DNA of 64,000 nt from Christiangramia aestuarii (GCF_009735585.1 NZ_VJVW01000006.1:1-64000), one strand, 5' to 3'. Numbered from the stretch's first letter, positions 1 through 9,476 are shown. The notes: a model not told the origin generated them from the letters alone. A program made the numbers and translations.

Positions 1-1365
1 TCAGGCTATACTCTGATCCCGGACTTGTACAGGAAATAACTGAAGTGGTTGATCCTAAATAGCCATCACCATCAGCATCCACTCCTTTGTACCAAACTGT
101 ATCTGGAGTAAGATCTTTATTGCTATCGTCACAGTCGGTCACCACAGGAGAAATTCTGCTATATCCGGTTCCGGGAGAAACACATTGAGTTGTAGAATCA
201 ACACTTCCAATAAATCCGTCGCCGTCATTATCGACTCCGATATACCAAAGGGTATCTGGATTGATCGCTTTATCAGAATCATCACAGTCATCAGTAGCCG
301 GTTCAGTTAAACTGTAATCTGTAGCTGGACTTGTACAGGAAACAACTGAAGTGGTTGATCCGAAATAGCCATCACCATCGGCATCTACCCCTTTGTACCA
401 GACCGTATCTGGGGTAACATTTTTATCGCTATCATCACAATCGGTCACTGCAGGGGAAGTATTGCTGTATCCGGTTCCGGGAGAAGCACATTGGGTGATG
501 GAATCCACGCTTCCAAAAAATCCGTCGCCGTCAGCATCAACACCGATATACCAAACTGTATCCGGGTTGATCGCTTTATCCGAATCGTCGCAATCATCAG
601 TAGCCGGTTCAGTCAGGCTATAATCTGCTCCCGGACTTGCACAGGAAACAACTGAAGTTGTCGAGCCAAAATAGGTGTCTCCATCAGCGTCTACACCTTT
701 GTACCATACCGTATCAGGAGCAAGATCTTTATTACTATCGTCACAGTCAGTCATTGCAGGAGAAGTTGCACTATATCCGGTTCCAGGAAATGCACATTGA
801 GTTGTTGAATCTACGCTTCCAATAAATCCGTCGCCGTCATTATCCACTCCGATATACCAAACTGTTTCAGGGTTGATAGCTTTATCAGAATCATCACAGT
901 CATCCGTGACCGGTTCGGTCAGGCTATACCCTGCTCCAGGACTTGTACATGAAACAATTGAAGTTGTCGAACCAAAATAACTATCGCCATCAGCATCCAC
1001 TCCTTTGTACCAGACAGTATCTGGAGTGACATCCTTATCGCTATCATCACAGTCGGTCACTGCAGGAGAAATTCTGCTATATCCGGTTCCGGGAGAAGCA
1101 CATTGAGATGTAGAATCAACGCTTCCAATAAATCCGTCGCCGTCATTATCAATTCCGATATACCAAACTGCATCAGGGTTGATAGCTTTATCAGAATCAT
1201 CACAGTCATCCGTGGCCGGTTCGGTCAGGCTATAATCTGATCCCGGATTTGTACAGGAAACAAGTGAAGTTTTTGAACCGAAATAACTATCGCCATCAGC
1301 ATCTACTCCTTTGTACCAAACTGTTTCCGGATTGATCGCTTTATCCGAATCATCGCAGTCCGAAC
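1..1365 (-). repeat. 306-bp tandem coding superrepeat (MopE-type modules)
   Basis: An in-frame tandem array inside the giant surface protein. The same segment (a[c/t]NcctttgtaccN) recurs at 81, 387, 693, 999 and 1305, exactly 306 bp apart each time. Each superrepeat codes for 102 residues made of two related 51-residue modules. Type A carries WYIGVDNDGDG and type B carries WYKGVDADGDG; both end in a DC-DDS motif and have one internal Cys. Nine modules are visible (five B, four A), and the array continues past the left edge. Nucleotide identity between units is high, so copy number may vary between strains or be misassembled. Confidence 0.9.
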
Positions 1366-4300
1366 TATCCGAAACATAACCTGCAGGCTGGGTATTACTT
1401 GTTGTAGTATTGGCGGCATCACCGTAGCCATCTTTATCTGTATCTGCATACCATGTTAATAGGTCGGCACCATCACAGTCCTGGTCTATTCCGTCATCAG
1501 GAACCTCAACAGCTCCAGGGTAAATGCTATTATCTAAATCGTTACAATCTACATCGGCATTAACCCCATCGCCGTCCTCATCTTTGGTTGTATCTATAAC
1601 AAGTTCATCATTGCTGGTATCTCTGGCTATATTACCAGCAGCATCCCTGGTAAATACCTCCACTTCATAAGTGCCATCTGATAATCCTGTAGTCAATTTT
1701 CCGAGATCAAGGTTCCAGTTTCCGGAACCGTCCGTGGTAATTTCAGAATCTGATCCTAAATTATAGCTAATCGAATTTATGGTTACCGAAAGCTCATTAG
1801 CATTTGACTCATCCCAGATACCTTCGATTACAGGTTTATTATTATCTGTTGTCTGGCTGACTACGGTAGGGATCTTAGGGGTAATAGTAACTGAGAAATT
1901 TTCCGGACTCGAAATGCATCCGGTAGCCGAATTGCTAACTACAAGTTTAGCATAGTAGGTGCCTGATTTAGCTTCAGAGGGAACTATAATATTTATTGGT
2001 GAAGTGGTAAGATTATTAGTAACATCTGAAAAACCTTCAGCCTCAGCATCAGCATTAAAATTTATAGTATAAGTATCAGGATTATTTGTGGTACCGGTAT
2101 ACTCCAGACCTGTAATCGTGGTTCCGGAAACCTCCGAAGGACTAGATCCCAGATTGATGGTTGGTTCGGCTGAATTGGCCAGAGTAATTGGTCCGGGGAT
2201 CGTGTTGGAATTACACGAACTGGAATTCACCACTGAAATATTGGTATAGCTACCTGCAGCAAGCCCCTGAATACGAATACCTGAGGCTGTTGCGGTTATT
2301 GACTGACTTATGGAAGTCCCTCCATATTTATAATTCACCGTAAAAGTTCCAGTGGTCACCCCAGAAAGTAATATCTCTCCGTCTGGTGAATTACAATTGG
2401 CAGGATCTGTTTGTCCGGCATAGCTTATACTTGCTGAACCGGGATCTGTTAGAATCACGGCTTCTGAATAAGCTGGGGAAATACATCCTTTATATTCAAG
2501 CTTAAAATACTGGTACGAACCAGCATCCAGGCCTGTGATCTCATAGTTACCACTGGAATCTGAAGTAAAATTACCCAGGCTTACGCTAAAACCATTATCT
2601 GTAAAATACAGACCATCATAGTTTTCTGAAGGGATAAGGCCTTTAAGAAGGAGACTTCCATCAGATCCACCACAGATGGTTGGGTCGGTTGAGGCAATAG
2701 AAGTAATTTCTGGAGCAAAAACCTGAATAGTGAATGCTTCTTCCCTGCTAAGGCAATTTTCAGAATTCCTTAGCGTAAAAATTGCATTATAATTGCCGCT
2801 TTCAATTCCGGAGGGTACAGAAATAGAAACTGGGCTATCGACATTCACATTATTAGAGATATCTTTAAATCCAGCAGTTTCAGCGCTGCTATCAAAATCG
2901 ATATTATACTCTAAAGCAGGACCATTAGCATCTAAAGAATATTCCAGGTCTACGGAGGTATCCCCCTGGCAAACCTGCAAAGAAGAGTTCAGTACGTTTA
3001 TCTCAGGGAGGGGATTAACAATGACGGAGATGGCTGGTCCAAAAGTAAGCTCACAGGATACTCCAATTCTTTGAGCCTTTACCTTAACCGACTCAACACC
3101 ATCAGCAACGCTGAGGGGAAAAGTTTCTAAATTCAGAGGGTTTCCATCGGCTAAATGGGCAGGTCCAATCGCAATACCATCCTGGTCTACCAGCTCATAA
3201 ACGATGAGATCTTCAGTTGGGTCAACTTCAAAACTGATAACCTCATATTCGCAGATTTCGGTAGAACTCACAGCGGTAAAACCCTGCACTGATGGTGGTT
3301 TACATGAAACTATAGGACCCGAAATGATTGAGCTCTCGCAAAGAGCGCCTTCCTGCGCAGTAACTCCGGTTTCCGCTCCGGAATAAAGCACATCATAACC
3401 TGCAGAAATTTCATCAAGGCCTGAAATAACCCAGGTTCCATCAGAACCAACCGTAGTGGAATAACCATCTACGATATAACCATCGAGATAAAGATTAATG
3501 ATATTCCCGCTGGTACCCGTACCAGAAATACTAGCATCACCCTCGGCAATTGAATTTGAAGTAATCGCTAGATTTGTGTCTATGGTCTGGCTATAAATTT
3601 GGATCTCATCAGATAGATCGCTTTCTATTTCATCGGTATTTTTCACACTGGCGGCCACAAATGTTCCAGCAGAAACATTTACACTGGCAGCCCAGCTTCC
3701 ATTACTTGCCACGGTGGCTGTGGCCACAGGTGTGCCAACAGTTACCGGTGAACTGGAAGAGGTGTAGATATGTATGGTCCCGCCAATTTCTGAGCTTATT
3801 CCGTAAATAGCGGAAACCGGCCCGGAAGAGGTGCAATATTCTCCCCTGATGATCGGGATGGTAGATTTCCCATTAACAATTACCGATGTTTCTGCTATAC
3901 AAGCTCCTGCCTCAATGGCACGAATTAATATCTCATCACCATTTTCAAGGCCGCTTACCGAAAAACTCCAGTTACCACCAGCATCTGCAGTCACACTTCC
4001 CTGCTCCTCACTATTGATGAGCAGGTTCACCGTTGCACCTGCTCCAGCGGTACCGGAAATTGAAGTATCTGTATCTAAAATCGGGGTTCCCGATACCACA
4101 GGTGTGCTGGACGTTATGGTGGTATTAAGACATAATTCGGTCCTAGGGGATTCACATTTACCGGCTTCCTTTACTGTGAAATAGTATAATCCGGCGGGAA
4201 TCTTTGTGCTTCCCGTTCCGTAATCCCATACCCAGGTGGTGGTACTATATGTTGCGGGATTACTCGCTCCAGCAGGTGAATTGAGTAAAGAACCATCAGA

Positions 4301-5572
4301 ATTATATACTCTAAGTTCATAGCTACCTGTAAAATTAACACTTCCCTGAAAGGCTTTATTTGAGCCATTTTCAGTTCCTGTTACGTTGGGAGCCGTTGAA
4401 CAGGTTACATCTACCTCTGTTCCATTACAGCCGGAATATGATGGTGACTTCTCAGTGGTACCAGTTGCTGTAGCCGTTTCGGCTGAAACAGATGCAGTCG
4501 CAGAATATATTTCACCAACCTGAGCCGCAGAAATCGCCAGACTCCAGCTTCCTGAACTTACCGTGGTAGTTCCTATAGATATCCCGTCCCTAAAAACTTC
4601 TATTATAGCTCCATCCACTTCTGAAGAGGTACCCGAAACCTGGGTTGCACCTGAGGAAATAGACCCTGTAATTGAGGGGCATTCAGCCCTGGGAGCCAGG
4701 TTTGCGCCACCACCGATCTCAGAGCCACTGGTAGGAGGAAAAACATCTATCAATTGCTCCCATAAACTGTCTATGGTTCCCGTATTATCATCAGCTCCAC
4801 CAAGATCGGATACTCCATTATTTCCAATGCTTTCATTGGGATTAATTACCGTATTCCCGACCATTCTCAATCTGGTACTAACGGTCACCGATGGAAAGGC
4901 AGCAGTAATATCTGAAAATGGAATATAGAAATCATAAAAATAGTCATCATCCCCACAGATCTCAGATTTTGCTATGGACTTCTGCGCAAATTCCTTGTAA
5001 GGGCGATCAGTTTCGGCAGTTCCTATTTCCAGAGCATTAGTTCTTCCGTCGACATCATATAATCCCACTCCAAAATTCGTTCTTAATACTACCTCGATCT
5101 CAAATCCGGGGTTACCAGGGGTATAATTTGGATCTGCATTTGGCCCACTAGATCCGAACTTCTGATCGGTATCTATTAGAATTGAATAAGCCTTGGAATT
5201 TTCTGCAGTACCACCCAGACGAAAGCGAAACATTAAATTCTCATTGGAGTCTAGATAAGTGTATATAGTATGATTATCATCAGATCTTACCAGGTCTGTA
5301 AAACCACAGCTGGGACCGGGGCCAAGGTCACTATCTGGCTCTACTGCTCCAAGAGAAGGAAGCGGGGTATAGGCAATTTCACTCTCAGCTTCATCATTAA
5401 GTTCAAAACCCTGATCTGTTTTAGAGGTATACCCATCCAGATTAGGATCTAAAACTGTCTGTCCAGCACCTGCAGCCTTTTTGTAAATAAGTCCTTTGGT
5501 TTGAGCAGAAACGTTAACACAAGTAATAAGTAGCAGGATAAAAAATATCCCGCTAGAGAGCAATTTCTTCAT
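1..5572 (-). CDS. giant secreted Ig-like / MopE-repeat surface protein, 3' end outside window
   Basis: The reading frame starts at ATG 5572 and stays open to the left edge, so at least 1857 residues are coded and the C-terminus is missing. Residues 1-24 are a clear signal peptide (MKKLLSSGIFFILLL...SAQ). Residues about 25-300 form a globular N-terminal region of the kind found in large flavobacterial cell-surface proteins. About 300-750 holds several Ig-like modules with the pattern G-T-S-x-x-G-A-x-I...G-S-W. About 750-1320 holds further beta-sandwich or SprB-like modules. From about residue 1330 begins an array of Asp-rich MopE-type putative metal-binding repeats, opening with the classical motif DCNDLDNSIYPGA. 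Such proteins usually end in a type IX secretion sorting domain, which would lie beyond the edge. The role is likely adhesion or a cell-surface stalk; calcium binding is inferred from the DxDGDG loops. No partner gene is visible. Confidence 0.85.
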   Translation of the reverse strand, partial: MKKLLSSGIFFILLLITCVNVSAQTKGLIYKKAAGAGQTVLDPNLDGYTSKTDQGFELNDEAESEIAYTPLPSLGAVEPDSDLGPGPSCGFTDLVRSDDNHTIYTYLDSNENLMFRFRLGGTAENSKAYSILIDTDQKFGSSGPNADPNYTPGNPGFEIEVVLRTNFGVGLYDVDGRTNALEIGTAETDRPYKEFAQKSIAKSEICGDDDYFYDFYIPFSDITAAFPSVTVSTRLRMVGNTVINPNESIGNNGVSDLGGADDNTGTIDSLWEQLIDVFPPTSGSEIGGGANLAPRAECPSITGSISSGATQVSGTSSEVDGAIIEVFRDGISIGTTTVSSGSWSLAISAAQVGEIYSATASVSAETATATGTTEKSPSYSGCNGTEVDVTCSTAPNVTGTENGSNKAFQGSVNFTGSYELRVYNSDGSLLNSPAGASNPATYSTTTWVWDYGTGSTKIPAGLYYFTVKEAGKCESPRTELCLNTTITSSTPVVSGTPILDTDTSISGTAGAGATVNLLINSEEQGSVTADAGGNWSFSVSGLENGDEILIRAIEAGACIAETSVIVNGKSTIPIIRGEYCTSSGPVSAIYGISSEIGGTIHIYTSSSSPVTVGTPVATATVASNGSWAASVNVSAGTFVAASVKNTDEIESDLSDEIQIYSQTIDTNLAITSNSIAEGDASISGTGTSGNIINLYLDGYIVDGYSTTVGSDGTWVISGLDEISAGYDVLYSGAETGVTAQEGALCESSIISGPIVSCKPPSVQGFTAVSSTEICEYEVISFEVDPTEDLIVYELVDQDGIAIGPAHLADGNPLNLETFPLSVADGVESVKVKAQRIGVSCELTFGPAISVIVNPLPEINVLNSSLQVCQGDTSVDLEYSLDANGPALEYNIDFDSSAETAGFKDISNNVNVDSPVSISVPSGIESGNYNAIFTLRNSENCLSREEAFTIQVFAPEITSIASTDPTICGGSDGSLLLKGLIPSENYDGLYFTDNGFSVSLGNFTSDSSGNYEITGLDAGSYQYFKLEYKGCISPAYSEAVILTDPGSASISYAGQTDPANCNSPDGEILLSGVTTGTFTVNYKYGGTSISQSITATASGIRIQGLAAGSYTNISVVNSSSCNSNTIPGPITLANSAEPTINLGSSPSEVSGTTITGLEYTGTTNNPDTYTINFNADAEAEGFSDVTNNLTTSPINIIVPSEAKSGTYYAKLVVSNSATGCISSPENFSVTITPKIPTVVSQTTDNNKPVIEGIWDESNANELSVTINSISYNLGSDSEITTDGSGNWNLDLGKLTTGLSDGTYEVEVFTRDAAGNIARDTSNDELVIDTTKDEDGDGVNADVDCNDLDNSIYPGAVEVPDDGIDQDCDGADLLTWYADTDKDGYGDAANTTTSNTQPAGYVSDSSDCDDSDKAINPETVWYKGVDADGDSYFGSKTSLVSCTNPGSDYSLTEPATDDCDDSDKAINPDAVWYIGIDNDGDGFIGSVDSTSQCASPGTGYSRISPAVTDCDDSDKDVTPDTVWYKGVDADGDSYFGSTTSIVSCTSPGAGYSLTEPVTDDCDDSDKAINPETVWYIGVDNDGDGFIGSVDSTTQCAFPGTGYSATSPAMTDCDDSNKDLAPDTVWYKGVDADGDTYFGSTTSVVSCASPGADYSLTEPATDDCDDSDKAINPDTVWYIGVDADGDGFFGSVDSITQCASPGTGYSNTSPAVTDCDDSDKNVTPDTVWYKGVDADGDGYFGSTTSVVSCTSPATDYSLTEPATDDCDDSDKAINPDTLWYIGVDNDGDGFIGSVDSTTQCVSPGTGYSRISPVVTDCDDSNKDLTPDTVWYKGVDADGDGYLGSTTSVISCTSPGSEYSL

Positions 5573-5810
5573 AGTAGAAATTCAGATTGGTTAGTAGGTA
5601 ATTATTAGGAAAATGTAAGAAAGTCAGGATGTAGGTTAATTTTGGTGGATCAGCATTTGTAAAAAATTTCGGAAAGCCGCCAAAGCTTTAAAAAAAAAGT
5701 TAAATTAATAAACTATTTTCGACCAACACGCCCTTTAAATAGACGAAGAGCACATGTTGAAATATAGGGTAGGGATTTTGATGAATTCTGGTTTGAAACC
5801 GGAAAATAAA

Positions 5811-5834
5811 AACCTCTCCGGGAATGAAGAGGTT
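5811..5834 (-). terminator. intrinsic terminator behind tRNA-Leu
   Basis: Stem aacctct (5811-5817) pairs with agaggtt (5828-5834) around a 10-nt loop. Read on the minus strand it is followed by a T-rich tract (TTTATTTT). It sits directly downstream of the tRNA gene. Confidence 0.65.
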
Positions 5835-5842
5835 TTTTTAAG

Positions 5843-5924
5843 TACTCGAGGCGGGAATCGAACCCGCACTCCCGAAAGAACTGGATTTTGAATCCAGCGC
5901 GTCTACCAATTCCGCCACTCGAGC
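5843..5924 (-). tRNA. tRNA-Leu (anticodon CAA)
   Basis: The minus strand folds into an 82-nt class II tRNA. The acceptor stem is GCTCGAG/CTCGAGT with a terminal G-U pair and discriminator A. The anticodon stem CTGGA/TCCAG holds loop TTCAAAA, giving anticodon CAA, which decodes UUG. A short variable arm and a T arm GCGGG-TTCGATT-CCCGC follow. CCA is not encoded: the next bases read CTT. Confidence 0.95.
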
Positions 5925-6254
5925 TTGTGGACGGCAAAAATAGAAAATTTTTGCTTCTTTAAAATTAAAAATCTCCTATTTCTCTTAAAGATATTTGCCG
6001 TAGCCCAGGTTTCCTTATTATCTATATTAATTAAATTAGAAAAAGCAGGCTTCCCGATTCTTTATAATTTAGGCATTCTAGTTAAGTAGATTCACAATAT
6101 AAACCACCTACTTAAAAAGTTTTGTCCAGAAATTACAAGTATCTCTATTGCAGTTTTATAACTTCACCCTCACGGCTAAAAAAAAATTTTCGCGGACTGA
6201 ATTTTGTGTCATTTTTTGATATATATTCGTCCGATTTTTAATTCAATCATAAAA
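5925..6254. other. 330-bp AT-rich divergent intergenic region
   Basis: This region separates tRNA-Leu (minus) from the small lipoprotein gene (plus). It holds the tRNA -7 box. Near the lipoprotein gene there is an imperfect -7-like element TATATTCG at 6222-6229, one base off TAnnTTTG, 25 nt before the start codon. I see no further gene or stable hairpin. Confidence 0.5.
5935..5942 (-). promoter_or_regulatory. -7 box TATTTTTG for tRNA-Leu
   Basis: An exact match to the Bacteroidetes -7 consensus TAnnTTTG on the minus strand, ending 10 nt before the mature tRNA 5' end. No clear -33 TTTG is visible at the expected spacing. Confidence 0.5.
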
Positions 6255-6494
6255 ATGAAAAAAATAATTTTTGGTGCTCTTGCACTTGCTTTAATTAGCT
6301 TTACTTCTTGCCGTAACGAAGAAAATACCGAGGTTACTGCAGAACCTAACAGTGAAACCGCGATCAATCAGGAAGTAAAATCTGAGATGATGACCGAGGA
6401 ACTGGAAGACAGTATCGAGGTAGAGACTGAAGAGGCTGTAGACTCTCTGGAAACTACAGATCAAGCTGAGCAAGCCAGCAGCCAGATCCAATAA
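6255..6494 (+). CDS. small acidic lipoprotein, function unknown
   Basis: A 79-residue protein starting at ATG 6255. An upstream in-frame ATG at 6204 would add a leader that spoils the signal peptide, so I reject it. Residues 1-20 are a lipoprotein signal peptide with lipobox ISFTSC (Cys about 20). The remaining 59 residues are almost entirely Glu, Asp, Ser, Thr and Ala with no recognisable fold, so they are probably disordered and strongly acidic. It is transcribed alone, with its own terminator just downstream. I do not recognise a family and assign no function beyond a membrane-anchored acidic tether. Confidence 0.75.
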   Translation: MKKIIFGALALALISFTSCRNEENTEVTAEPNSETAINQEVKSEMMTEELEDSIEVETEEAVDSLETTDQAEQASSQIQ

Positions 6495-6521
6495 GAAAAA
6501 AACATACTTTTAATTACTCAG

Positions 6522-6547
6522 GTCCTGCCACAAGCAGGACTTTTTTA
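6522..6547 (+). terminator. intrinsic terminator of the small lipoprotein gene
   Basis: A perfect 7-bp stem gtcctgc/gcaggac with loop cacaa, followed by six T. It lies 27 bp after the lipoprotein stop codon. Confidence 0.9.
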
Positions 6548-6675
6548 TTAAAAAAAGCAGCCTGTAGGAGACCGCTCCTTCTGGCTATCAAAAATTACTT
6601 TATTCTTCTGTAGTGATCAGATTAGCATCGGCTTTATAACAACTTCTAAATTAAAAAAACTGAAAATTAAATAAA

Positions 6676-6691
6676 TACCCATACCTGGGTA
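6676..6691. promoter_or_regulatory. inverted heptamer pair (7-2-7), possible NarL-type site 1 or terminator
   Basis: TACCCAT, two bases, then CTGGGTA: an inverted pair in the 7-2-7 arrangement known from NarL (heptamer TACYYMT). It lies 23 bp beyond the stop of the response regulator gene. On the minus strand a T-rich stretch follows it, so it could equally act as that operon's terminator. Confidence 0.4.
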
Positions 6692-6713
6692 ATCTTGCCT
6701 GTTAAAATTCTTT

Positions 6714-7331
6714 CTAAAAATCATATTTACATTCCAGGGCATACCTCAACAACTCGCCGGCGCCCTGCAGATCAAGTTTCCTAATCATGTTCTTGCGGTG
6801 GGTTTCTACAGTGGTCTTACCTATAAATAATGTATCGGCAATTTCCTGGTTGGTCTTTCCCTGCCCTACCAGTTTCAGGATCTCCTGCTGCCTTTTGGTG
6901 AGCAATGGTTTTTTTTCGGCTGAATTATCCTTTGAATCTGCATTGATATTAGGATCGTAATAGGTTTCCCCTGCGTGAACCTTTCTAATTGCGAAGAGCA
7001 GCTCCTTTAGACTGGCGTTTTTAAGTATATACCCGTCTGCTCCCGCGTTCAGCATCTGCTTTACCGCATTATCCTGGTCGAACATGGTAAAAGCGATCAC
7101 TTTAATTTCCGGAAACTTTTGTTTTATCTTCCTGGTAGCTTCAATCCCGTCCATTTTCGGCATTCGTATATCGCTGATCACTACATTAGGCTCCCTTGTA
7201 TTTACCAGCTCTAATAACTCTTCTCCGTTATTTGCGAAGCCTAGAAAATCTATATCCTCTTCAAATTCGAGGAAAACTTTGATCCCATCGATCAATGCCC
7301 TGTGGTCCTCAGCTATAACTAGTTTAATCAT
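6714..7331 (-). CDS. NarL/LuxR-family response regulator
   Basis: A 205-residue two-domain regulator. The receiver domain (1-120) has the acidic pocket E8/D9, phosphoacceptor D54 in VVISDIRMPKMDG, T82 and K104. The C-terminal LuxR/GerE helix-turn-helix (about 143-200) contains LTKRQQEILKLVGQGKTNQE and TVETHRKNMIRKL. Its start overlaps the stop of the upstream histidine kinase gene by 4 bp (ATGA), so the two are translationally coupled and should form one phosphorelay. Length and layout are normal for the family. The signal sensed and the target genes are unknown. Three inverted heptamer pairs around the locus are candidate binding sites. Confidence 0.93.
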   Translation of the reverse strand: MIKLVIAEDHRALIDGIKVFLEFEEDIDFLGFANNGEELLELVNTREPNVVISDIRMPKMDGIEATRKIKQKFPEIKVIAFTMFDQDNAVKQMLNAGADGYILKNASLKELLFAIRKVHAGETYYDPNINADSKDNSAEKKPLLTKRQQEILKLVGQGKTNQEIADTLFIGKTTVETHRKNMIRKLDLQGAGELLRYALECKYDF

Positions 7332-9097
7332 GATATAGGCATATTTATTACTATCGAAGTTCCTCTTTCCGGAATACTTTCCACGTCCACGGTTCCGCCC
7401 CTATGCTCCACTCTTTTCTGGATCGAGTAGATGCCCATTCCCTCTTTCGGTTTAACCTGGCTCATGGTAAAGCCTTTCCCATTATCTTCCACAAGAATGT
7501 TGATCGAATCACCGTGATGCGTAAGATATATAGTAACCTCAGAGGCTTCAGCATGTTTTATCACATTGGTTATAAGTTCCTGGATGATCCTGAAAATAAG
7601 GATCTCGAGGGAATTTTCGAGGCGGTCGTCCATCCCGCTGTCTTCTACTTCGATATGTAGCTTATTAGAAGCTGAAACCTTACCGGCAAAATTCTTTAAA
7701 GCAGGCAGTAATCCTTCCTGGGCGTGTACCCCCGCATTTTTTGCATGTGCGATATTCCGTACTTCCTGGTAGGCTTCATCTATCAGTTCATCGGTTTGTT
7801 TTAGCAGACGTTCTTCCTCTTCCCAAGGCCTTTCCTGTTTTCTTTTCATATTCTGAAAATGAAGTTTCAGGGTTGCCAGTAAGCTGCCCAGGTTGTCATG
7901 CAGGTCATTGGCTATACGCTGCCTTTCCTTTTCCTGACCTTCGATCATGGCGTCTATTCCCGCCAGCTCCTGCTGCTTTAGCACCTTGTCTACCTTTTGC
8001 TTTTGAACTTCCACTTCCTTTTCAACAATTGCCTTCTTAGACCTGATATTTTTATAGGCAAGAAAGACGATGACCAGGATGAGCATCAGAACGGCCAGAG
8101 CTGCCAGCAACCAGATACGGTTCTGCTTCAGCCTGAGATTCTCATTCTCTTTCTTCTCCACCTCGTACTTGGTTTGAATGTCCAGCATCGCCTTATTCTG
8201 TTCGCTTTGCTGGATGCTATCACTATAAATATTCTTTAGTTTCAGGTATTTATAGGCATTTTCAAAATCACCTTTCAGCTCATAGGCTTCAGCCATATTG
8301 GTATACAGGAACCTTTTATTCTCCTTTTCATATTCCCTTGGCGCCAGATCTTCCGCTTTTTTATAGTAAAAGATGGAAGAATCGAATTGTTTGAGTTGCT
8401 TGAAGACCGAGGCCTTATTATTATAGATATAGGCTATAAAATCTGAAAGTCCTCTTTTTTCATATTCCCTTAAGGCTAATTCATAATGATGCATAGCCGA
8501 GTCCTTCTCGCTGGTCATTTCCCCAAAGGCCACCCCGAGGTTATGATGAATCTTGGCATCCATCAAAGAATCACCGGTCTTTTTATTCTCGCGAATAGCC
8601 TGCCGGTAATAGCCTATCGTTCTTTGAACATCTGAGCTTATAAAGATCGCCCCCAATTGCATATAAGCTTTGGTAAGCAGCTCCGGGTCGTCCTTTTCCC
8701 TGGCATAATCCAGGTATTCATCCATGAAGGGTTGCGGATCCAGGTCATTGTTTTTACTGGAAGTAAGAATAGGAATGATGTCGAGGTTGATGCTCGCAGC
8801 CTTATCTACACTATCCAGCACCTGGTACTTGTCACGGGCTAAAAGGAAAAACCTAAAGCCTTCATCTGCATTGTTCTTAAGCCCTTCCAGTTTTCCGAAG
8901 AGGTAATGATAACGTGCATTATGGGGCGGGCTTAGTTTTCCGGAGTCCAGCTTCTTCAGGATCTGGCTGGCTTTTTCTGTATCCCTCTCACCAATAAGGC
9001 TATCCACCTCGTCCAGTTGAGCATCCTGGGCATGGCAAATGGCAGTAAGCATAATACTTACTACCAGAATTAACTTATGAAACGGTCTGCTATGCAA
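7328..9097 (-). CDS. TPR sensor histidine kinase (HisKA_3 type)
   Basis: A 589-residue inner-membrane kinase. Residues 1-23 are a signal peptide. About 30-300 form tetratricopeptide-like helical repeats predicted in the periplasm. One membrane segment lies at about 328-348, followed by a coiled coil (350-390). The HisKA_3 phosphoacceptor is H400 in IANDLHDNLGSLLATL. The HATPase domain follows, with N-box ELITNVIKHA and G-boxes DNGKGF and GMGIYSI. This layout is common in Bacteroidetes NarL-type systems, where TPRs replace a classical sensor domain. The upstream 125-residue gene ends one base before this start, and the response regulator overlaps the 3' end, so the order is unknown protein, kinase, regulator. 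Confidence 0.93.
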   Translation of the reverse strand: MHSRPFHKLILVVSIMLTAICHAQDAQLDEVDSLIGERDTEKASQILKKLDSGKLSPPHNARYHYLFGKLEGLKNNADEGFRFFLLARDKYQVLDSVDKAASINLDIIPILTSSKNNDLDPQPFMDEYLDYAREKDDPELLTKAYMQLGAIFISSDVQRTIGYYRQAIRENKKTGDSLMDAKIHHNLGVAFGEMTSEKDSAMHHYELALREYEKRGLSDFIAYIYNNKASVFKQLKQFDSSIFYYKKAEDLAPREYEKENKRFLYTNMAEAYELKGDFENAYKYLKLKNIYSDSIQQSEQNKAMLDIQTKYEVEKKENENLRLKQNRIWLLAALAVLMLILVIVFLAYKNIRSKKAIVEKEVEVQKQKVDKVLKQQELAGIDAMIEGQEKERQRIANDLHDNLGSLLATLKLHFQNMKRKQERPWEEEERLLKQTDELIDEAYQEVRNIAHAKNAGVHAQEGLLPALKNFAGKVSASNKLHIEVEDSGMDDRLENSLEILIFRIIQELITNVIKHAEASEVTIYLTHHGDSINILVEDNGKGFTMSQVKPKEGMGIYSIQKRVEHRGGTVDVESIPERGTSIVINMPIS

Positions 9098-9098
9098 A

Positions 9099-9476
9099 TC
9101 AGCCTCCTGTTCCTACTAATATTCCACCTCCAACGGTATCTGGAACAAAACCTTCCTGAGCAGGACCTTCTACTTGTGCGAGAATAAATTCTATACTAAT
9201 GGCTTTGGGGATTTCAGTTACTTCGCTTAGGTCGACCGAAATTTGATCTGAAATTTCCCTGGTAGAATTAGAAAGATTTTCTTCAACGGTAGATCCATCA
9301 GTCCCAGTAAATTTAATTTCTATCCTTTCCTTATTAACAAACTTGGCACTTAATAATTCGAACTTATCAGGGAAGTGAATTTTGAACATTACTTCGGTTA
9401 GCTTTCCCGCATTGGTTTTAAAATTCAGCTTTTTACTGTCTATCCCAAATAGAACTCTGTTGTATTCCTTATCCAT
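9099..9476 (-). CDS. hypothetical 125-aa protein heading the kinase operon
   Basis: No family recognised. The 125-residue protein has no signal peptide or membrane segment. Its sequence alternates beta-strand-like stretches (NRVLFGIDSKKLNFKT, ERIEIKFTG) with many Lys and Glu, and ends in a glycine-rich tail (VGGGILVGTGG). It is the first gene of the apparent operon: its stop codon is one base from the start of the histidine kinase gene. That tight fit makes a role with the kinase-regulator pair plausible, as accessory or reporter of the signal, but this is inference from position only. The upstream intergenic region carries one of the inverted heptamer pairs. Confidence 0.7.
   Translation of the reverse strand: MDKEYNRVLFGIDSKKLNFKTNAGKLTEVMFKIHFPDKFELLSAKFVNKERIEIKFTGTDGSTVEENLSNSTREISDQISVDLSEVTEIPKAISIEFILAQVEGPAQEGFVPDTVGGGILVGTGG

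Noticed and set aside
393-825. Plus-strand ORFs of 60-80 codons in the repeat array
   Set aside because: They lie antisense inside the open minus-strand frame of the giant protein and have no start signal or family pattern.
1-1365. Regular repeats that might look like a CRISPR array
   Set aside because: The 306-bp units are in frame, code for MopE-type modules and have no short identical repeat with unique spacers.
5843-5924. tRNA as an integration site of a mobile element
   Set aside because: No integrase gene and no direct repeat of the tRNA 3' end is visible in the window.
5713-5937. 74-codon minus-strand ORF across the tRNA
   Set aside because: It contains the tRNA-Leu gene and its terminator; no coding character.
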